Made by a program: the position numbers and the translations under genes. This document shows, piece by piece, positions 8,742 to 16,786 of a stretch of 64,000 nt of DNA (within the stretch, counting starts at the first letter, position 1; every line of letters begins with the position of its first letter). The notes beneath the pieces were generated by a model. That model was given only the letters and a program-made list of their open reading frames with translations. It ran no database searches and was not told where the DNA came from. Source of the stretch: CBDHHC01 sp965263345 (GTDB taxonomy: Bacteria > Pseudomonadota > Alphaproteobacteria > Rhizobiales > CBDHHC01); assembly GCA_965263345.1 (NCBI GenBank), contig CBDHHC010000024.1, positions 310,001 to 374,000 on the forward strand, given 5' to 3'.

Positions 8742-9152
8742 TTACTTCGTCCAGTTTTCAATTTTTAGCTTTGGAACTTTTTTAAAGTGTTTTTCATTAT
8801 TCGTAACCAGAGTAGCTTCTAATGACAAGGCATGCGCTGCAATCATTGTATCATTGACCCCTATGGGATGCCCCTTGGTTGCTAGGTTTTTCTTAAGCTC
8901 AGCAAAGCGTTCAGCTTCTTCCATCCCCCATGAATAAATTTTGTTTAACCGATCCATAACTTCTATGATTGCTTTTTTGTAAATTATCTTTTTAGCTGAG
9001 TTTTCAGCACCAAACATGAGCTCACCATAGGTAATTACTGAGACACAAAGGATATTATTGTTTTTTGTTTTGTCTGTCATGTTTTGAATAACATCTACAG
9101 GCTTCCTTTTGAGAAGGTAGCTGCAAATATCAGTATCAAGCATATAAATCAT
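8742..9152 (-). CDS. vapC: VapC-type PIN-domain toxin
   Basis: The 136-residue product is a PIN ribonuclease with the acidic metal-binding set visible: D6 (MLDTD), E44 (TYGELMFG) and D101 (IGVNDTMIAAHAL). The C-terminal TLVTNNEKHFKKVPKLKIENW follows the usual VapC ending. VapC toxins cleave initiator tRNA or other structured RNA when freed from VapB. The ATG overlaps the vapB stop by 4 bases, so toxin translation is coupled to the antitoxin. All expected catalytic residues are present, so it should be functional. Confidence 0.92.
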   Translation of the reverse strand: MIYMLDTDICSYLLKRKPVDVIQNMTDKTKNNNILCVSVITYGELMFGAENSAKKIIYKKAIIEVMDRLNKIYSWGMEEAERFAELKKNLATKGHPIGVNDTMIAAHALSLEATLVTNNEKHFKKVPKLKIENWTK

Positions 9153-9382
9153 TCGTCAAATTTTACTCTGTCTGTCTCATATAAATCGGGTCTTTCTTTC
9201 AAGAAATCCTCATCGACGAGTGGCGGCGTATCTAGCAATGACTCCCAGCTTGGTCTGATAGGCTCAATGATAAGTTTATCGCCGACTTTTTTAATCGTGA
9301 CTGTTTTAACGTCAAACTCCATGTCCTTGGGTATTCGGATTGCTTGATTTTTTCCATTCTTAAAAATGCTTGCTGTTGTCAT
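9149..9382 (-). CDS. vapB: VapB-type antitoxin (AbrB/SpoVT fold)
   Basis: The 77-residue antitoxin has an N-terminal swapped-hairpin DNA-binding domain (ASIFKNGKNQAIRIPKDMEF, GDKLIIEPI). Its acidic, flexible C-terminus (SWESLLDTPPLVDEDFLKE) is the part that normally wraps the PIN active site. A good GAGGAG lies 9 bases before ATG. It is expected to repress its own operon through the palindrome just upstream and to neutralise VapC. Confidence 0.92.
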   Translation of the reverse strand: MTTASIFKNGKNQAIRIPKDMEFDVKTVTIKKVGDKLIIEPIRPSWESLLDTPPLVDEDFLKERPDLYETDRVKFDE

Positions 9383-9401
9383 ATCATACGCTCCTCATTA
9401 A

Positions 9402-9419
9402 ACATATGCTGGCATATGT
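9402..9419 (-). promoter_or_regulatory. Probable VapBC operator palindrome
   Basis: A perfect inverted repeat, ACATATG-CTGG-CATATGT, lies 20 bases upstream of the vapB start. Its position and symmetry fit the autoregulatory operator bound by VapB/VapBC. The binding itself is inferred. Confidence 0.65.
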
Positions 9420-9453
9420 CACGAATATATATTATGAGTTTATGTCATGTCAA

Positions 9454-10230
9454 TCACACAGTTTTCTCTGAGGAAGTATACATATCGTCCAAATGTCTTT
9501 TATCGACCTGAGATTTGTTCTTTTGAGTCTTAATCTGCTTGATCGTATGAAGAAAGATATTCACTTCATTCTCAGCCATCAAAATTTTAAACGCACTGTA
9601 GATTTGGTTGGCAAGCAAATCATATCCCATATCATTAGGATGAAGACCATCATCCATAAGGTCTTTTAAGTTTCGGTTCTGCCAATCATTGTAAACATCA
9701 AGAAATGGTATGTCGTATGTTTTACAAAGTGATTGCAGCATTTTATTATATGCTTCTATATCTTCATTTCGATAATCATAGGCCTCAAACCCATAGGTGT
9801 CTGGATCATATTTTAAAGGCATAAAATCTGGATCAACAGGCAACAGACCCCAGACAAGTGTGATCAACTGTTGTTTTTTAACAGTGTCCAGGATCTTGCG
9901 CCAGTTCATCTCTGACCAGTTTAAACTTTGGGACGTCCCATAACTTTGACCATTCCTGATAATGAGATCCTGCATATCATTAATGCCAACACCAATGATC
10001 AGAAAATCCGGTGTTCTCTGGCACACTTCACCAAATATTCGCCTTTGCACATTGGCACTATGATCATTTCCAATACCCAGATTATTCACCTGATAATGCA
10101 TCGGTTTTTCTTCAGACAATTTTAACGCTAGCCTGCCCGGCCACCCCAGCCCCTTAGAATCCAGATAGCCTTCAGTGATACTGTCACCAATACAAATAAT
10201 GCGTTTGGGCTTAATAAGATGTGGTTGCAT
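9454..10230 (-). CDS. SGNH/GDSL-type hydrolase
   Basis: The 258-residue enzyme shows all SGNH blocks: RIICIGDSITEG (block I nucleophile Ser, about 12-23), a Gly in NNLGIGND (block II), GVGINDM (block III Asn) and DGLHPNDMGYDLLA (block V Asp-His). It is therefore a serine esterase or lipase of the GDSL superfamily. No signal peptide is seen, so it is probably cytoplasmic, and an acyl or sugar ester is a likely substrate class. The start has no strong ribosome-binding site. A Lys/Gln-rich tail (about 225-258) follows the hydrolase core. It lies between the two dispersed repeats with vapBC. Confidence 0.88.
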   Translation of the reverse strand: MQPHLIKPKRIICIGDSITEGYLDSKGLGWPGRLALKLSEEKPMHYQVNNLGIGNDHSANVQRRIFGEVCQRTPDFLIIGVGINDMQDLIIRNGQSYGTSQSLNWSEMNWRKILDTVKKQQLITLVWGLLPVDPDFMPLKYDPDTYGFEAYDYRNEDIEAYNKMLQSLCKTYDIPFLDVYNDWQNRNLKDLMDDGLHPNDMGYDLLANQIYSAFKILMAENEVNIFLHTIKQIKTQKNKSQVDKRHLDDMYTSSEKTV

Positions 10231-10614
10231 TTACGATGTTCTTGTCATGGAATATGTAAAATGAATAAATAGCTATGATTCATTTATAAGCAATAGATTT
10301 TTAAAAAGTTAAGGTCATTGCAATTATATTTCTGGGGAATAAAAATCTTAGAAAAAAATGCGAATAATTGTGTTGTATAAAGATATGTCTCTAAGGTGAT
10401 GAAAACATGAATTGTTAACTTAGTTCGATCTCAATTATGCCATAACCTTAGCATAGGACCGTTACGGTGTCAAGGACTTTATTCCTGATAATTTTTCCGA
10501 TTGGGGTTTATGGTTGATGAAGTGTTAAAGCCATAAAATAAATCTGGTTGCGACGTCAAATATTAATGCTTCGTTAAATCTGGTTGTAACACCCCCCCCT
10601 CAGCAACGACAAAC
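10231..10614. other. Intergenic region with repeat and short direct repeats
   Basis: There is no gene in these 384 bases. They contain the second dispersed repeat (10449-10530), two copies of AAATCTGGTTG about 36 bases apart (near 10540 and 10576), and a run of eight C at 10592-10599. The mixture looks like recombined or decayed DNA. Confidence 0.5.
10449..10530 (+). repeat. Dispersed intergenic repeat, copy 2
   Basis: It shares ACCGTTACGGT-TCAAGGACTT with copy 1 at 8658-8735 in direct orientation, with weaker similarity on both sides. The dyad core could form a small stem. No coding potential. Confidence 0.6.
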
Positions 10615-10974
10615 TCATCCCTCTCTAAGAATCTTATCCATCGTTTTGCCTTTGGCCAACTCGTCAATGAGCTTATCCATATAACGAATTTTTTGAATCA
10701 AAGGATCTTCAATCTCTTCAACCCGAATACCACACACAACACCTTTAATGAGCGAACTATTGGGATGTATATGCGGAGCATCAGCAAAAAATTCCTTGAA
10801 ATCTTTGTCTTGCCTGATCCCCTGCTCTAATCCCTCCAGATCATACCCCGTCAGCCAGCAAATAATCTCATCAACCTCCTCCTTCGTGCGGTTTTTTTTC
10901 TCCGCCTTCTCAACATATAAAGGATAGACTTTTGAGAATTTCATCACTGATAAATCTGATTTTGGCATAACCAT
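10615..10974 (-). CDS. DUF2200 domain-containing protein
   Basis: The 119-residue protein matches DUF2200 throughout: KFSKVYPLYVEKAEKKNRT, EVDEIICWLTGY, FFADAPHIHPNSSLIKGVVCG, and RVEEIEDPLIQKIRYMDKLI followed by DELAKGKTMDKILRE. The family is small, cytosolic and widespread in bacteria. Its function is not established. An AGAAG lies about 7 bases before ATG at 10974. A downstream Met (residue 3) is also possible. Confidence 0.88.
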   Translation of the reverse strand: MVMPKSDLSVMKFSKVYPLYVEKAEKKNRTKEEVDEIICWLTGYDLEGLEQGIRQDKDFKEFFADAPHIHPNSSLIKGVVCGIRVEEIEDPLIQKIRYMDKLIDELAKGKTMDKILREG

Positions 10975-11176
10975 TCCATTCTTCTAATCACATTTTGGAA
11001 CATGAATTCGAATTAAACATAACCACATACCGTAAAAACCATATTATGACTAAAAAAACAGCATTACATATAACAAAAGTGAGATATAATACCTTTAAAT
11101 ATAAATAATGTTCCTTAGCTGATTTCTGGCAATTCCTTGCGGGAATATAAGATTATAAAATGTAAAGGACAAAGCT

Positions 11177-12007
11177 GTGTTTAAGTTCTTATCTGTTTTA
11201 GGTTTTACCATCCTGTTTTCAATTTTTTTGAATGCTCAGTTTAAGCTTTCTGAAACGAGTTTCATGAAAACGAAGATTTCTATACAAACTATAGAAGCAA
11301 GTGAACAGGTGTGTTGTAAAAAAGGGTCTCGAAACTTCTATTCAACAGCTGAATCTTGTGCTCGATATGGAGGACTTCAAGCAGCCAGAAAACTGTGTAT
11401 TATTGCACCTTCTCCTCCTCCCGAGCCAGTGGCAGAACGCATCTGTTGCAAAAGGGGATCACGAGATTTCTATACAACAGGCAGAAGATGTCGAGACGCC
11501 GGTGGCCGTATTGTACCAGAAAGAATATGTACACGCCCTGCCCCAGACACAGAGCGTGTGTGTTGTTTAAGAGGAGGACGAGACTTTTATACAACCCGCA
11601 GAAGATGCCGAGACGCTCGTGGACGGGTTATTCCTTTAGGACGCTGTGAACGTCCTAATCCTGACACAGAACGCGTGTGTTGTTTAAGAGGAGGACGAGA
11701 GTTTTATACAACCCGCAGAAGGTGCCGAGACGCTCGAGGACGGGTTGTTGCTTTAGCACGCTGTGAACGTCCTAATCCTGACACAGAGCGCGTGTGTTGC
11801 TTAAGAGGAGGACGAGACTTCTTTACCACGCGCAGAAGATGCCGAGACGCTCGTGGAAGGGTTGTTGCTTTAGCACGCTGCGAACGTCCTAATCCTGACA
11901 CAGAGCGCGTGTGTTGCTTAAGAGGAGGACGAAACTTCTTTACCACACGCAGGAGATGTCGCGATGCTGCAGGACGTGTTGTTGCCTTGACGAGATGCAG
12001 GCCGTAA
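11177..12007 (+). CDS. Secreted Cys/Arg-rich tandem-repeat protein (unknown function)
   Basis: I do not recognise a family. After a hydrophobic N-terminal signal segment (about 2-20), the 276-residue product is six consecutive units of about 39 residues. Each holds a CC pair, G-S/G-R-x-F-Y/F-x-T, one Cys in RRRCRDA and a last Cys before a Pro-rich linker (CERPNPDT). Four Cys per unit suggest two disulfides per module outside the cytoplasm. Units 1 and 2 are diverged, while units 3-6 are nearly identical. The protein is very basic (many Arg), so binding to an acidic surface polymer is conceivable. GTG start with AAGGAC upstream. Confidence 0.75.
   Translation: MFKFLSVLGFTILFSIFLNAQFKLSETSFMKTKISIQTIEASEQVCCKKGSRNFYSTAESCARYGGLQAARKLCIIAPSPPPEPVAERICCKRGSRDFYTTGRRCRDAGGRIVPERICTRPAPDTERVCCLRGGRDFYTTRRRCRDARGRVIPLGRCERPNPDTERVCCLRGGREFYTTRRRCRDARGRVVALARCERPNPDTERVCCLRGGRDFFTTRRRCRDARGRVVALARCERPNPDTERVCCLRGGRNFFTTRRRCRDAAGRVVALTRCRP
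11552..12004 (+). repeat. Tandem 117-bp coding repeats
   Basis: Units beginning at 11552, 11669, 11786 and about 11903 are 117 bp apart and nearly identical at DNA level. They code for the last four modules of the Cys-rich protein. Two older, diverged units precede them. Such near identity points to recent unit duplication or gene conversion, so copy number may vary between strains. Confidence 0.85.
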
Positions 12008-12086
12008 AATTTAAATGGAAAGTTTCTGTCTGAAAAATCAAAAAAATAATCCATTTCCAAAGCCTGTCTTTGCAGACAACAACAAA

Positions 12087-13517
12087 CTATGTGCCTGAGG
12101 AAAACAGCGTTCTGGAAAGACGAAATCCGACAACGTTGTCATGGACGTCAGAGTTATCCCAGTAGCGGGTAGCAGACCGCAGATAAAGTGGATAGCTGCC
12201 CCAGGACCCACCTCGCAAAACACGACGGCCAACATCGCCTCCATGGTCTTCTAACCAGGCCTGCCCGTCACTTGGCGCATTTTTATAACTGTCATGCCAG
12301 GCATCCTCACACCACTCCCACACATTGCCATGAACATTATAAAGACCCCAAGCATTGGGTTCATAGCTATCAACTGGAACAGGTTTTGCAAGATATTGTC
12401 CTTTGGCACCATTCCCATAAGTATAATAGCCAGCATAATTGGCTTGTTCTGTAGATATATCCTCTCCCCACCAAAAAGGGGTATGTGTTCCAGCGCGAGC
12501 CACATATTCCCATTCTGCTTCTGTTAAAAGCCGATATTCATGCCCCGCTTTCTCAGACAGCCAGTTTGCATAGGCCCTAGCGTCATTCCAGTTGACATTG
12601 ATTACTGGACGATGATCACGCCCCCAGCCTTCATCATCTGCTTTATGGCTACGGCCACTTTGCGCAACAAAATAATCCCATTCGGCAAAAGTCACGGCAA
12701 ACCGTCCCACAGCAAAGGGGTCTGAGATGATAACCTCATGTTGCGGACCTTCTTCTTTACCCCTTTCCAGTTCACTCTCAGGCGATCCCATCATAAAACG
12801 TCCAGGTGGGATAACAACCATCTCTGGAGCAAATGAGGCGTCCTGAAACCACTCTTGCTTGCCTTTGCCTGGTGCCATCTGGCGTATCTCAGCATTGCTG
12901 CCAGAACCAATTTTTACTGCAACAGATCCTATTAAATGAACAGTATGGTCTTGTGAGACTAATGTTTGCTTTAAGTTTATTTTTTCTAACCTGCGAATTT
13001 GCAATATTGCCAAAGCAACATGCGGTCCATCAGGGAATTCTTTTAAATAAAGCCGGTAATCCTCAATATCGTCGGACCCATCAATCTCGATCCAGAAACG
13101 TGCTTCTGCTGAGGCTCTGGCTGTCTCTGGATCTGTTATAGAAATATCTGTAATGTTATCTAAATCATTATAAACAATAGAAAAGTCTGGATCGTCTTTA
13201 TTCAGTAATTTGTAGTTGAGCGTCGTAAAGACCAATGGAGGGCGGCAATCTTCTAGGCAAAATGTTTTTATTTTTCCTAATTCCAGTGCCCTGTTTGCTT
13301 CTGCTTCAACCCATTTTGACTGAACAGACTTTTTAGACCACAAAACAATAACTTGTGTCGCATTGGCGATTTCTTCCTCAATCTTGGTGCTGAACCGCTC
13401 CCCTGAATACAACTGAAAATCCCACCAAACCGTCAACCCCTTATTGGTTAAATACTCTGCCAATGATTTTGCAAAATCAAAATCATGTCTTGAATAACTT
13501 ATAAAAATATCTGCCAT
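12087..13517 (-). CDS. TIR domain protein with C-terminal SUMF1 (formylglycine-enzyme-like) domain
   Basis: Residues 1-130 form a bacterial TIR domain: ADIFISYSRHDFDFAKSLAE, LTVWWDFQLYSGERF and IVLWSKKSVQSKWVEAEA. Glu73 sits at the catalytic Glu position of NAD-hydrolysing TIRs. After a linker, about 235-470 is a SUMF1 domain (MVVIPPGRFMMGSPESE, YRLLTEAEWEYVARAG, NVHGNVWEWCEDAW, RRVLRGGSW, NVVGFRLSRT). The Cys pair needed for formylglycine synthesis after the GGSW motif is missing (GSYPLYLRSA), so this domain probably binds a ligand or scaffold. No signal peptide. TIR plus ligand-binding modules suggest a defence or signalling role, which is inferred. Confidence 0.85.
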   Translation of the reverse strand: MADIFISYSRHDFDFAKSLAEYLTNKGLTVWWDFQLYSGERFSTKIEEEIANATQVIVLWSKKSVQSKWVEAEANRALELGKIKTFCLEDCRPPLVFTTLNYKLLNKDDPDFSIVYNDLDNITDISITDPETARASAEARFWIEIDGSDDIEDYRLYLKEFPDGPHVALAILQIRRLEKINLKQTLVSQDHTVHLIGSVAVKIGSGSNAEIRQMAPGKGKQEWFQDASFAPEMVVIPPGRFMMGSPESELERGKEEGPQHEVIISDPFAVGRFAVTFAEWDYFVAQSGRSHKADDEGWGRDHRPVINVNWNDARAYANWLSEKAGHEYRLLTEAEWEYVARAGTHTPFWWGEDISTEQANYAGYYTYGNGAKGQYLAKPVPVDSYEPNAWGLYNVHGNVWEWCEDAWHDSYKNAPSDGQAWLEDHGGDVGRRVLRGGSWGSYPLYLRSATRYWDNSDVHDNVVGFRLSRTLFSSGT

Positions 13518-13603
13518 ATTATGAAAAAATTACTTTTATTATTTGCCTAACTGATTTTACCACAATTATGTCGTAAAATATTCTGAATGAAAAGAGGTTT
13601 GAT

Positions 13604-14272
13604 ATGTTCCTACGCAATAACACACAGCTCCTGGCACTGTTTTATTTATTTTTCATAATCTTATCTGCTCCCCTAACCTCTTCAGCCCAAAGTCAATCTC
13701 TTTCAAATAAAGAGCTCCTCACCGCCATGCAACAAGGCGGCTACACGCTCTATATCCGTCATGTTTCAACAGACTGGTCACAATATGATAATGTGCAAAT
13801 TTTGCATCATGGAGACTGGGAAAGCTGTAATCCAAATCAGATCAGACAGTTGTCAAAGGCAGGCCGCAAAGATGCAAGGACAATCGGCAAAGCGATCAAA
13901 GCTTTGAACATCAAAATATCCGCCATCTATGCCAGCCCCTATTGCCGAACCGTTGAAACCGCCAGCCTGATGGAGTTGGGTGTCGATATTCAAAAGACCT
14001 ATGACATCATGAATATGCGAGCAGTCGATTATGTTGGTGGCCGCGAGCATGTCATTAAAACAGCGCAAAAACGCATTTCTATCCCACCTATAAAACCTGG
14101 CACCAACACTCTTCTTTCGGCACATGGCAATGTTGCAAGAGAAGCAACCAGCGTCTATCCACAAGAAGGAGAAGTCCTTGTGTTCAAACCATTGGGCAAT
14201 TCAAAGTTTGAATTTATGGGCCGTATTCCAGTTGAGAAATGGGATGTGTTGGTTAAATTAGATAAACAATAA
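13604..14272 (+). CDS. Periplasmic histidine phosphatase superfamily protein
   Basis: A signal peptide (about 1-28, ending SSAQS) precedes a branch-2-like histidine phosphatase core. The core has the catalytic LYIRHVSTDW (His53), the conserved SPYCRTVETASL Arg motif around 105-116, and the second His in LLSAHGNVARE. These enzymes hydrolyse phosphomonoesters through a phosphohistidine; the exported location suggests phosphate scavenging or envelope maintenance. Length 222 is normal. It starts 86 bases from the divergent TIR gene with AGAGG before ATG. No functional link between the two is evident. Confidence 0.85.
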   Translation: MFLRNNTQLLALFYLFFIILSAPLTSSAQSQSLSNKELLTAMQQGGYTLYIRHVSTDWSQYDNVQILHHGDWESCNPNQIRQLSKAGRKDARTIGKAIKALNIKISAIYASPYCRTVETASLMELGVDIQKTYDIMNMRAVDYVGGREHVIKTAQKRISIPPIKPGTNTLLSAHGNVAREATSVYPQEGEVLVFKPLGNSKFEFMGRIPVEKWDVLVKLDKQ

Positions 14273-14299
14273 AATACCTCACCTCTTCTCTTTGTCATC

Positions 14300-15211
14300 T
14301 CAGTTTTGTTTCCCTTTTCTTTTTTCATAGGAATCAAGAAACGCAGCTGTAATTAATGTAAAGACCGACCACCCTATGGCTAAAGGAAACAAGACCTGAA
14401 CTGGCGGCCCTCCATGAAAAAACAGTGTTGCTATCATCCATGCAATACCAAAAGCGATGATTGGAAACACAGTTCCCCATAAAAATCTTTGATGAAATGA
14501 TTGCATAATAAACAGTGCATAAATGCCCGCGAGAGATATGGAAAATATTGGAGATGTTGTTGTGAGTAAAATACGGCACTCACCTGATTGATAGGCACAC
14601 GTTCCAACAATTAGATTTAAAAGAAGGTTGAATAATATGAGCAGGATAGGAAAGAATAATATAGCGAAATATGACACATATATTTTAGACTGTTCTGTTT
14701 CATGATTACCTGATGAGGGGGGATAAATAAAGTAAGATATACCTGCAATGGCGATACTCCAGATCAGGCTTACAGGAGCTATTATCCAAAATAACCCCAT
14801 TAGGAAATAGATCATACTACCAGGGAAGATTTTTGCTCCCCAGAATAGATTATCGCCATCACTACCACTATGAATGGTTGTAAAGTCTAAAATCAGAGGG
14901 AATTCCATAAAGGCCACAGCACAAAGAATTGGAATTGCCGCTGCATAAATAAAGCATTTATGAAATGTTTTGAGTTTAAAGAGCAAGAAAATGCTGAGTG
15001 TTGGATATATGAAGAGAAGATGAAACACAGATCTCACAGGCCCTAAAGATCTCCAGTCTAAAAATATTTGCCCTAAATCATAGCCAAATAAATGGCAGCT
15101 GTTGGCCTCAATAGCACATCCGGCAAAAGCTCCTGTAATCCGGATTAAAGTTGAAATCACCACCGGGATAAAAGGGACAGACAGGAAAAATATGTAGAAA
15201 TATCTATTCAT
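14300..15211 (-). CDS. Hypothetical multi-pass membrane protein
   Basis: I do not recognise a family. The 303-residue product is predominantly hydrophobic with roughly seven or eight candidate membrane segments. Four cysteines sit in two loops, CAIEANSCHLFG (about 30-41) and GTCAYQSGECR (about 210-220), both probably on one face and able to form disulfides. ATG at 15211 is preferred; a TTG at 15229 in the same frame would add six residues. It is convergent with the histidine phosphatase and stands alone. The paired cysteine loops suggest an exported orientation for them, which is inferred. Confidence 0.7.
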   Translation of the reverse strand: MNRYFYIFFLSVPFIPVVISTLIRITGAFAGCAIEANSCHLFGYDLGQIFLDWRSLGPVRSVFHLLFIYPTLSIFLLFKLKTFHKCFIYAAAIPILCAVAFMEFPLILDFTTIHSGSDGDNLFWGAKIFPGSMIYFLMGLFWIIAPVSLIWSIAIAGISYFIYPPSSGNHETEQSKIYVSYFAILFFPILLILFNLLLNLIVGTCAYQSGECRILLTTTSPIFSISLAGIYALFIMQSFHQRFLWGTVFPIIAFGIAWMIATLFFHGGPPVQVLFPLAIGWSVFTLITAAFLDSYEKRKGKQN

Positions 15212-15410
15212 AATGTTGCTTATGTCCAACGTTCAATTTGATACTGCTATAAAAGCAGGATGGCGTCATTTATTACCAATCATAGCCTGAACGTATAAAA
15301 TGACAAAGAAACATATGTTGATCTTCAAAATTATCAGCTGTTATCACGACGGACTTTATTCTATCCATACGTATAGCCGATAAATCAATGATTTCACATT
15401 GGGGGAACAT

Positions 15411-16784
15411 GTGTCTAAACAGGCAATGATAGCAATCAAGCGCTTTGGGTTGGGGCCATCTGAAAAGGATCTGAAGTCAGCGCGGTCTGACCCTCAAAGT
15501 TTCATTCTGGACCAGTTGGATAACAAATCCTTTCTAAACATAAAGACAGACCTTCCCTCCTCTGTTGAAGCCTGGCAGGGCTTACGCAGATTTCAACGCG
15601 CACGTAGAGCCGCACGACAGGGCAAAGCTCAAGAGCAAACACAGGCTAATGCAATGGTCGATGTCGCAAAAAAGCGACCAAGAGTTTATCGTAAAGAAGT
15701 CTACACACATTTTAATCATGCCCTAAACACTCAGACCCCATTTGTAGAACGTTTATGCTGGTTTTGGACCAATCACTTTTGTGTTTCATCAAAAAAGAAT
15801 GGCCTTGTGCGCAATATGGCCGGAGGTTATGCCCGTGAAGCTATTCGCCCGTTTGTCCTAGGTAACTTTAGAGACTTGCTCCACAGCGTTATTTCACATC
15901 CAGCTATGCTGATATATCTGGATAATCATCGCTCCATAGGACCAAATTCGAAAGTAGGCATAAGAAGAAATAAAGGCTTGAATGAAAACCTTGCCCGCGA
16001 AATTTTTGAACTTCATACACTCGGTGTAAAGGGCGGCTATTCACAAGAAGATGTTGTAAATCTTGCCCGTGCCTTAACTGGATGGGGTATCGCCGGTTTT
16101 AAATCACGACGGTATGAGCCTGGACAATTTGTATTCAGAAGAAGAGCACATGAGCCTGGCGCGGTTACGATTTTAGGAAAGACATATGATCAAGAAGGAG
16201 CAAACCAGGCTAAAGCTGTGCTGGATATGCTAGCCCGTCACCCTTCAACAGCAGAGCATATCGCAAAAAAACTTGCGATACATTTTATGAGTGATGCCCC
16301 TCCTCCAAACTTGATCAGAAAACTTAAGAATAGATTTCTAGACACTAACGGTGACTTGAAAGAGGTCGTGAAAACACTTGTCCTCTCAGATGAGAGTTGG
16401 TCAACACCACATACAAAGCTCTTGCCACCCTTAGATATGATGATTGCCATCTCTAGAGCGCTGAGTGTTAAACTTCCACAGAGAATTGTATTAAGAACTT
16501 TAAGAACATTTGGACAACCCATGTGGGGCGTGCCATCTCCTGCTGGCTGGCCTGATAATGCGAATGCCTGGGCCAGCCCAGATGCCTTGCTCGAACGCTT
16601 GGATTGGGCATCAAGAATTACTAACCTTTCAGGCAAACACCGGCAGGGAAATATTTTAGAATATGCTCACACCTTTTTGGGCAACACAATATCTGAGGCC
16701 ACACGCGAGGCTTTACAATCAACAAAAAATCGAAGGCAAGCCCTAAACCTTCTTATAATGTCAACTGAGATGCAAAGGAGATAA
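15411..16784 (+). CDS. DUF1800 family protein
   Basis: The 457-residue protein matches DUF1800: AMIAIKRFGLGPSEKDL at the start, ERLCWFWTNHFCVSS, ENLAREIFELHTLGV, VVNLARALTGWGI, and PSPAGWPDNANAW with an R-L-D-W end. Its partner is always a DUF1501 protein encoded next door; the pair is typically exported and of unknown biochemical function, sometimes linked to polymer or surface processes. GTG at 15411 is chosen because GGGGGA lies 5 bases upstream; TTG at 15399 is the alternative. Two bases separate its stop from the DUF1501 start. Confidence 0.88.
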   Translation: MSKQAMIAIKRFGLGPSEKDLKSARSDPQSFILDQLDNKSFLNIKTDLPSSVEAWQGLRRFQRARRAARQGKAQEQTQANAMVDVAKKRPRVYRKEVYTHFNHALNTQTPFVERLCWFWTNHFCVSSKKNGLVRNMAGGYAREAIRPFVLGNFRDLLHSVISHPAMLIYLDNHRSIGPNSKVGIRRNKGLNENLAREIFELHTLGVKGGYSQEDVVNLARALTGWGIAGFKSRRYEPGQFVFRRRAHEPGAVTILGKTYDQEGANQAKAVLDMLARHPSTAEHIAKKLAIHFMSDAPPPNLIRKLKNRFLDTNGDLKEVVKTLVLSDESWSTPHTKLLPPLDMMIAISRALSVKLPQRIVLRTLRTFGQPMWGVPSPAGWPDNANAWASPDALLERLDWASRITNLSGKHRQGNILEYAHTFLGNTISEATREALQSTKNRRQALNLLIMSTEMQRR

Positions 16785-16786
16785 TC

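Noticed and set aside
11552..12004. Regular 117-bp repeats resembling a repeat array
   Set aside because: The units are in frame, contiguous and encode protein modules; there are no spacers, so it is not CRISPR.
11704..12060. Open frame of 118 codons on the minus strand inside the repeat gene
   Set aside because: It is a by-product of the tandem repeat on the opposite strand; the + frame has a signal peptide, ribosome-binding site and Cys pattern.
12087..12800. SUMF1 C-terminus resembling the variable region of a diversity-generating retroelement
   Set aside because: No reverse transcriptase, template repeat or Avd gene is present in the window.
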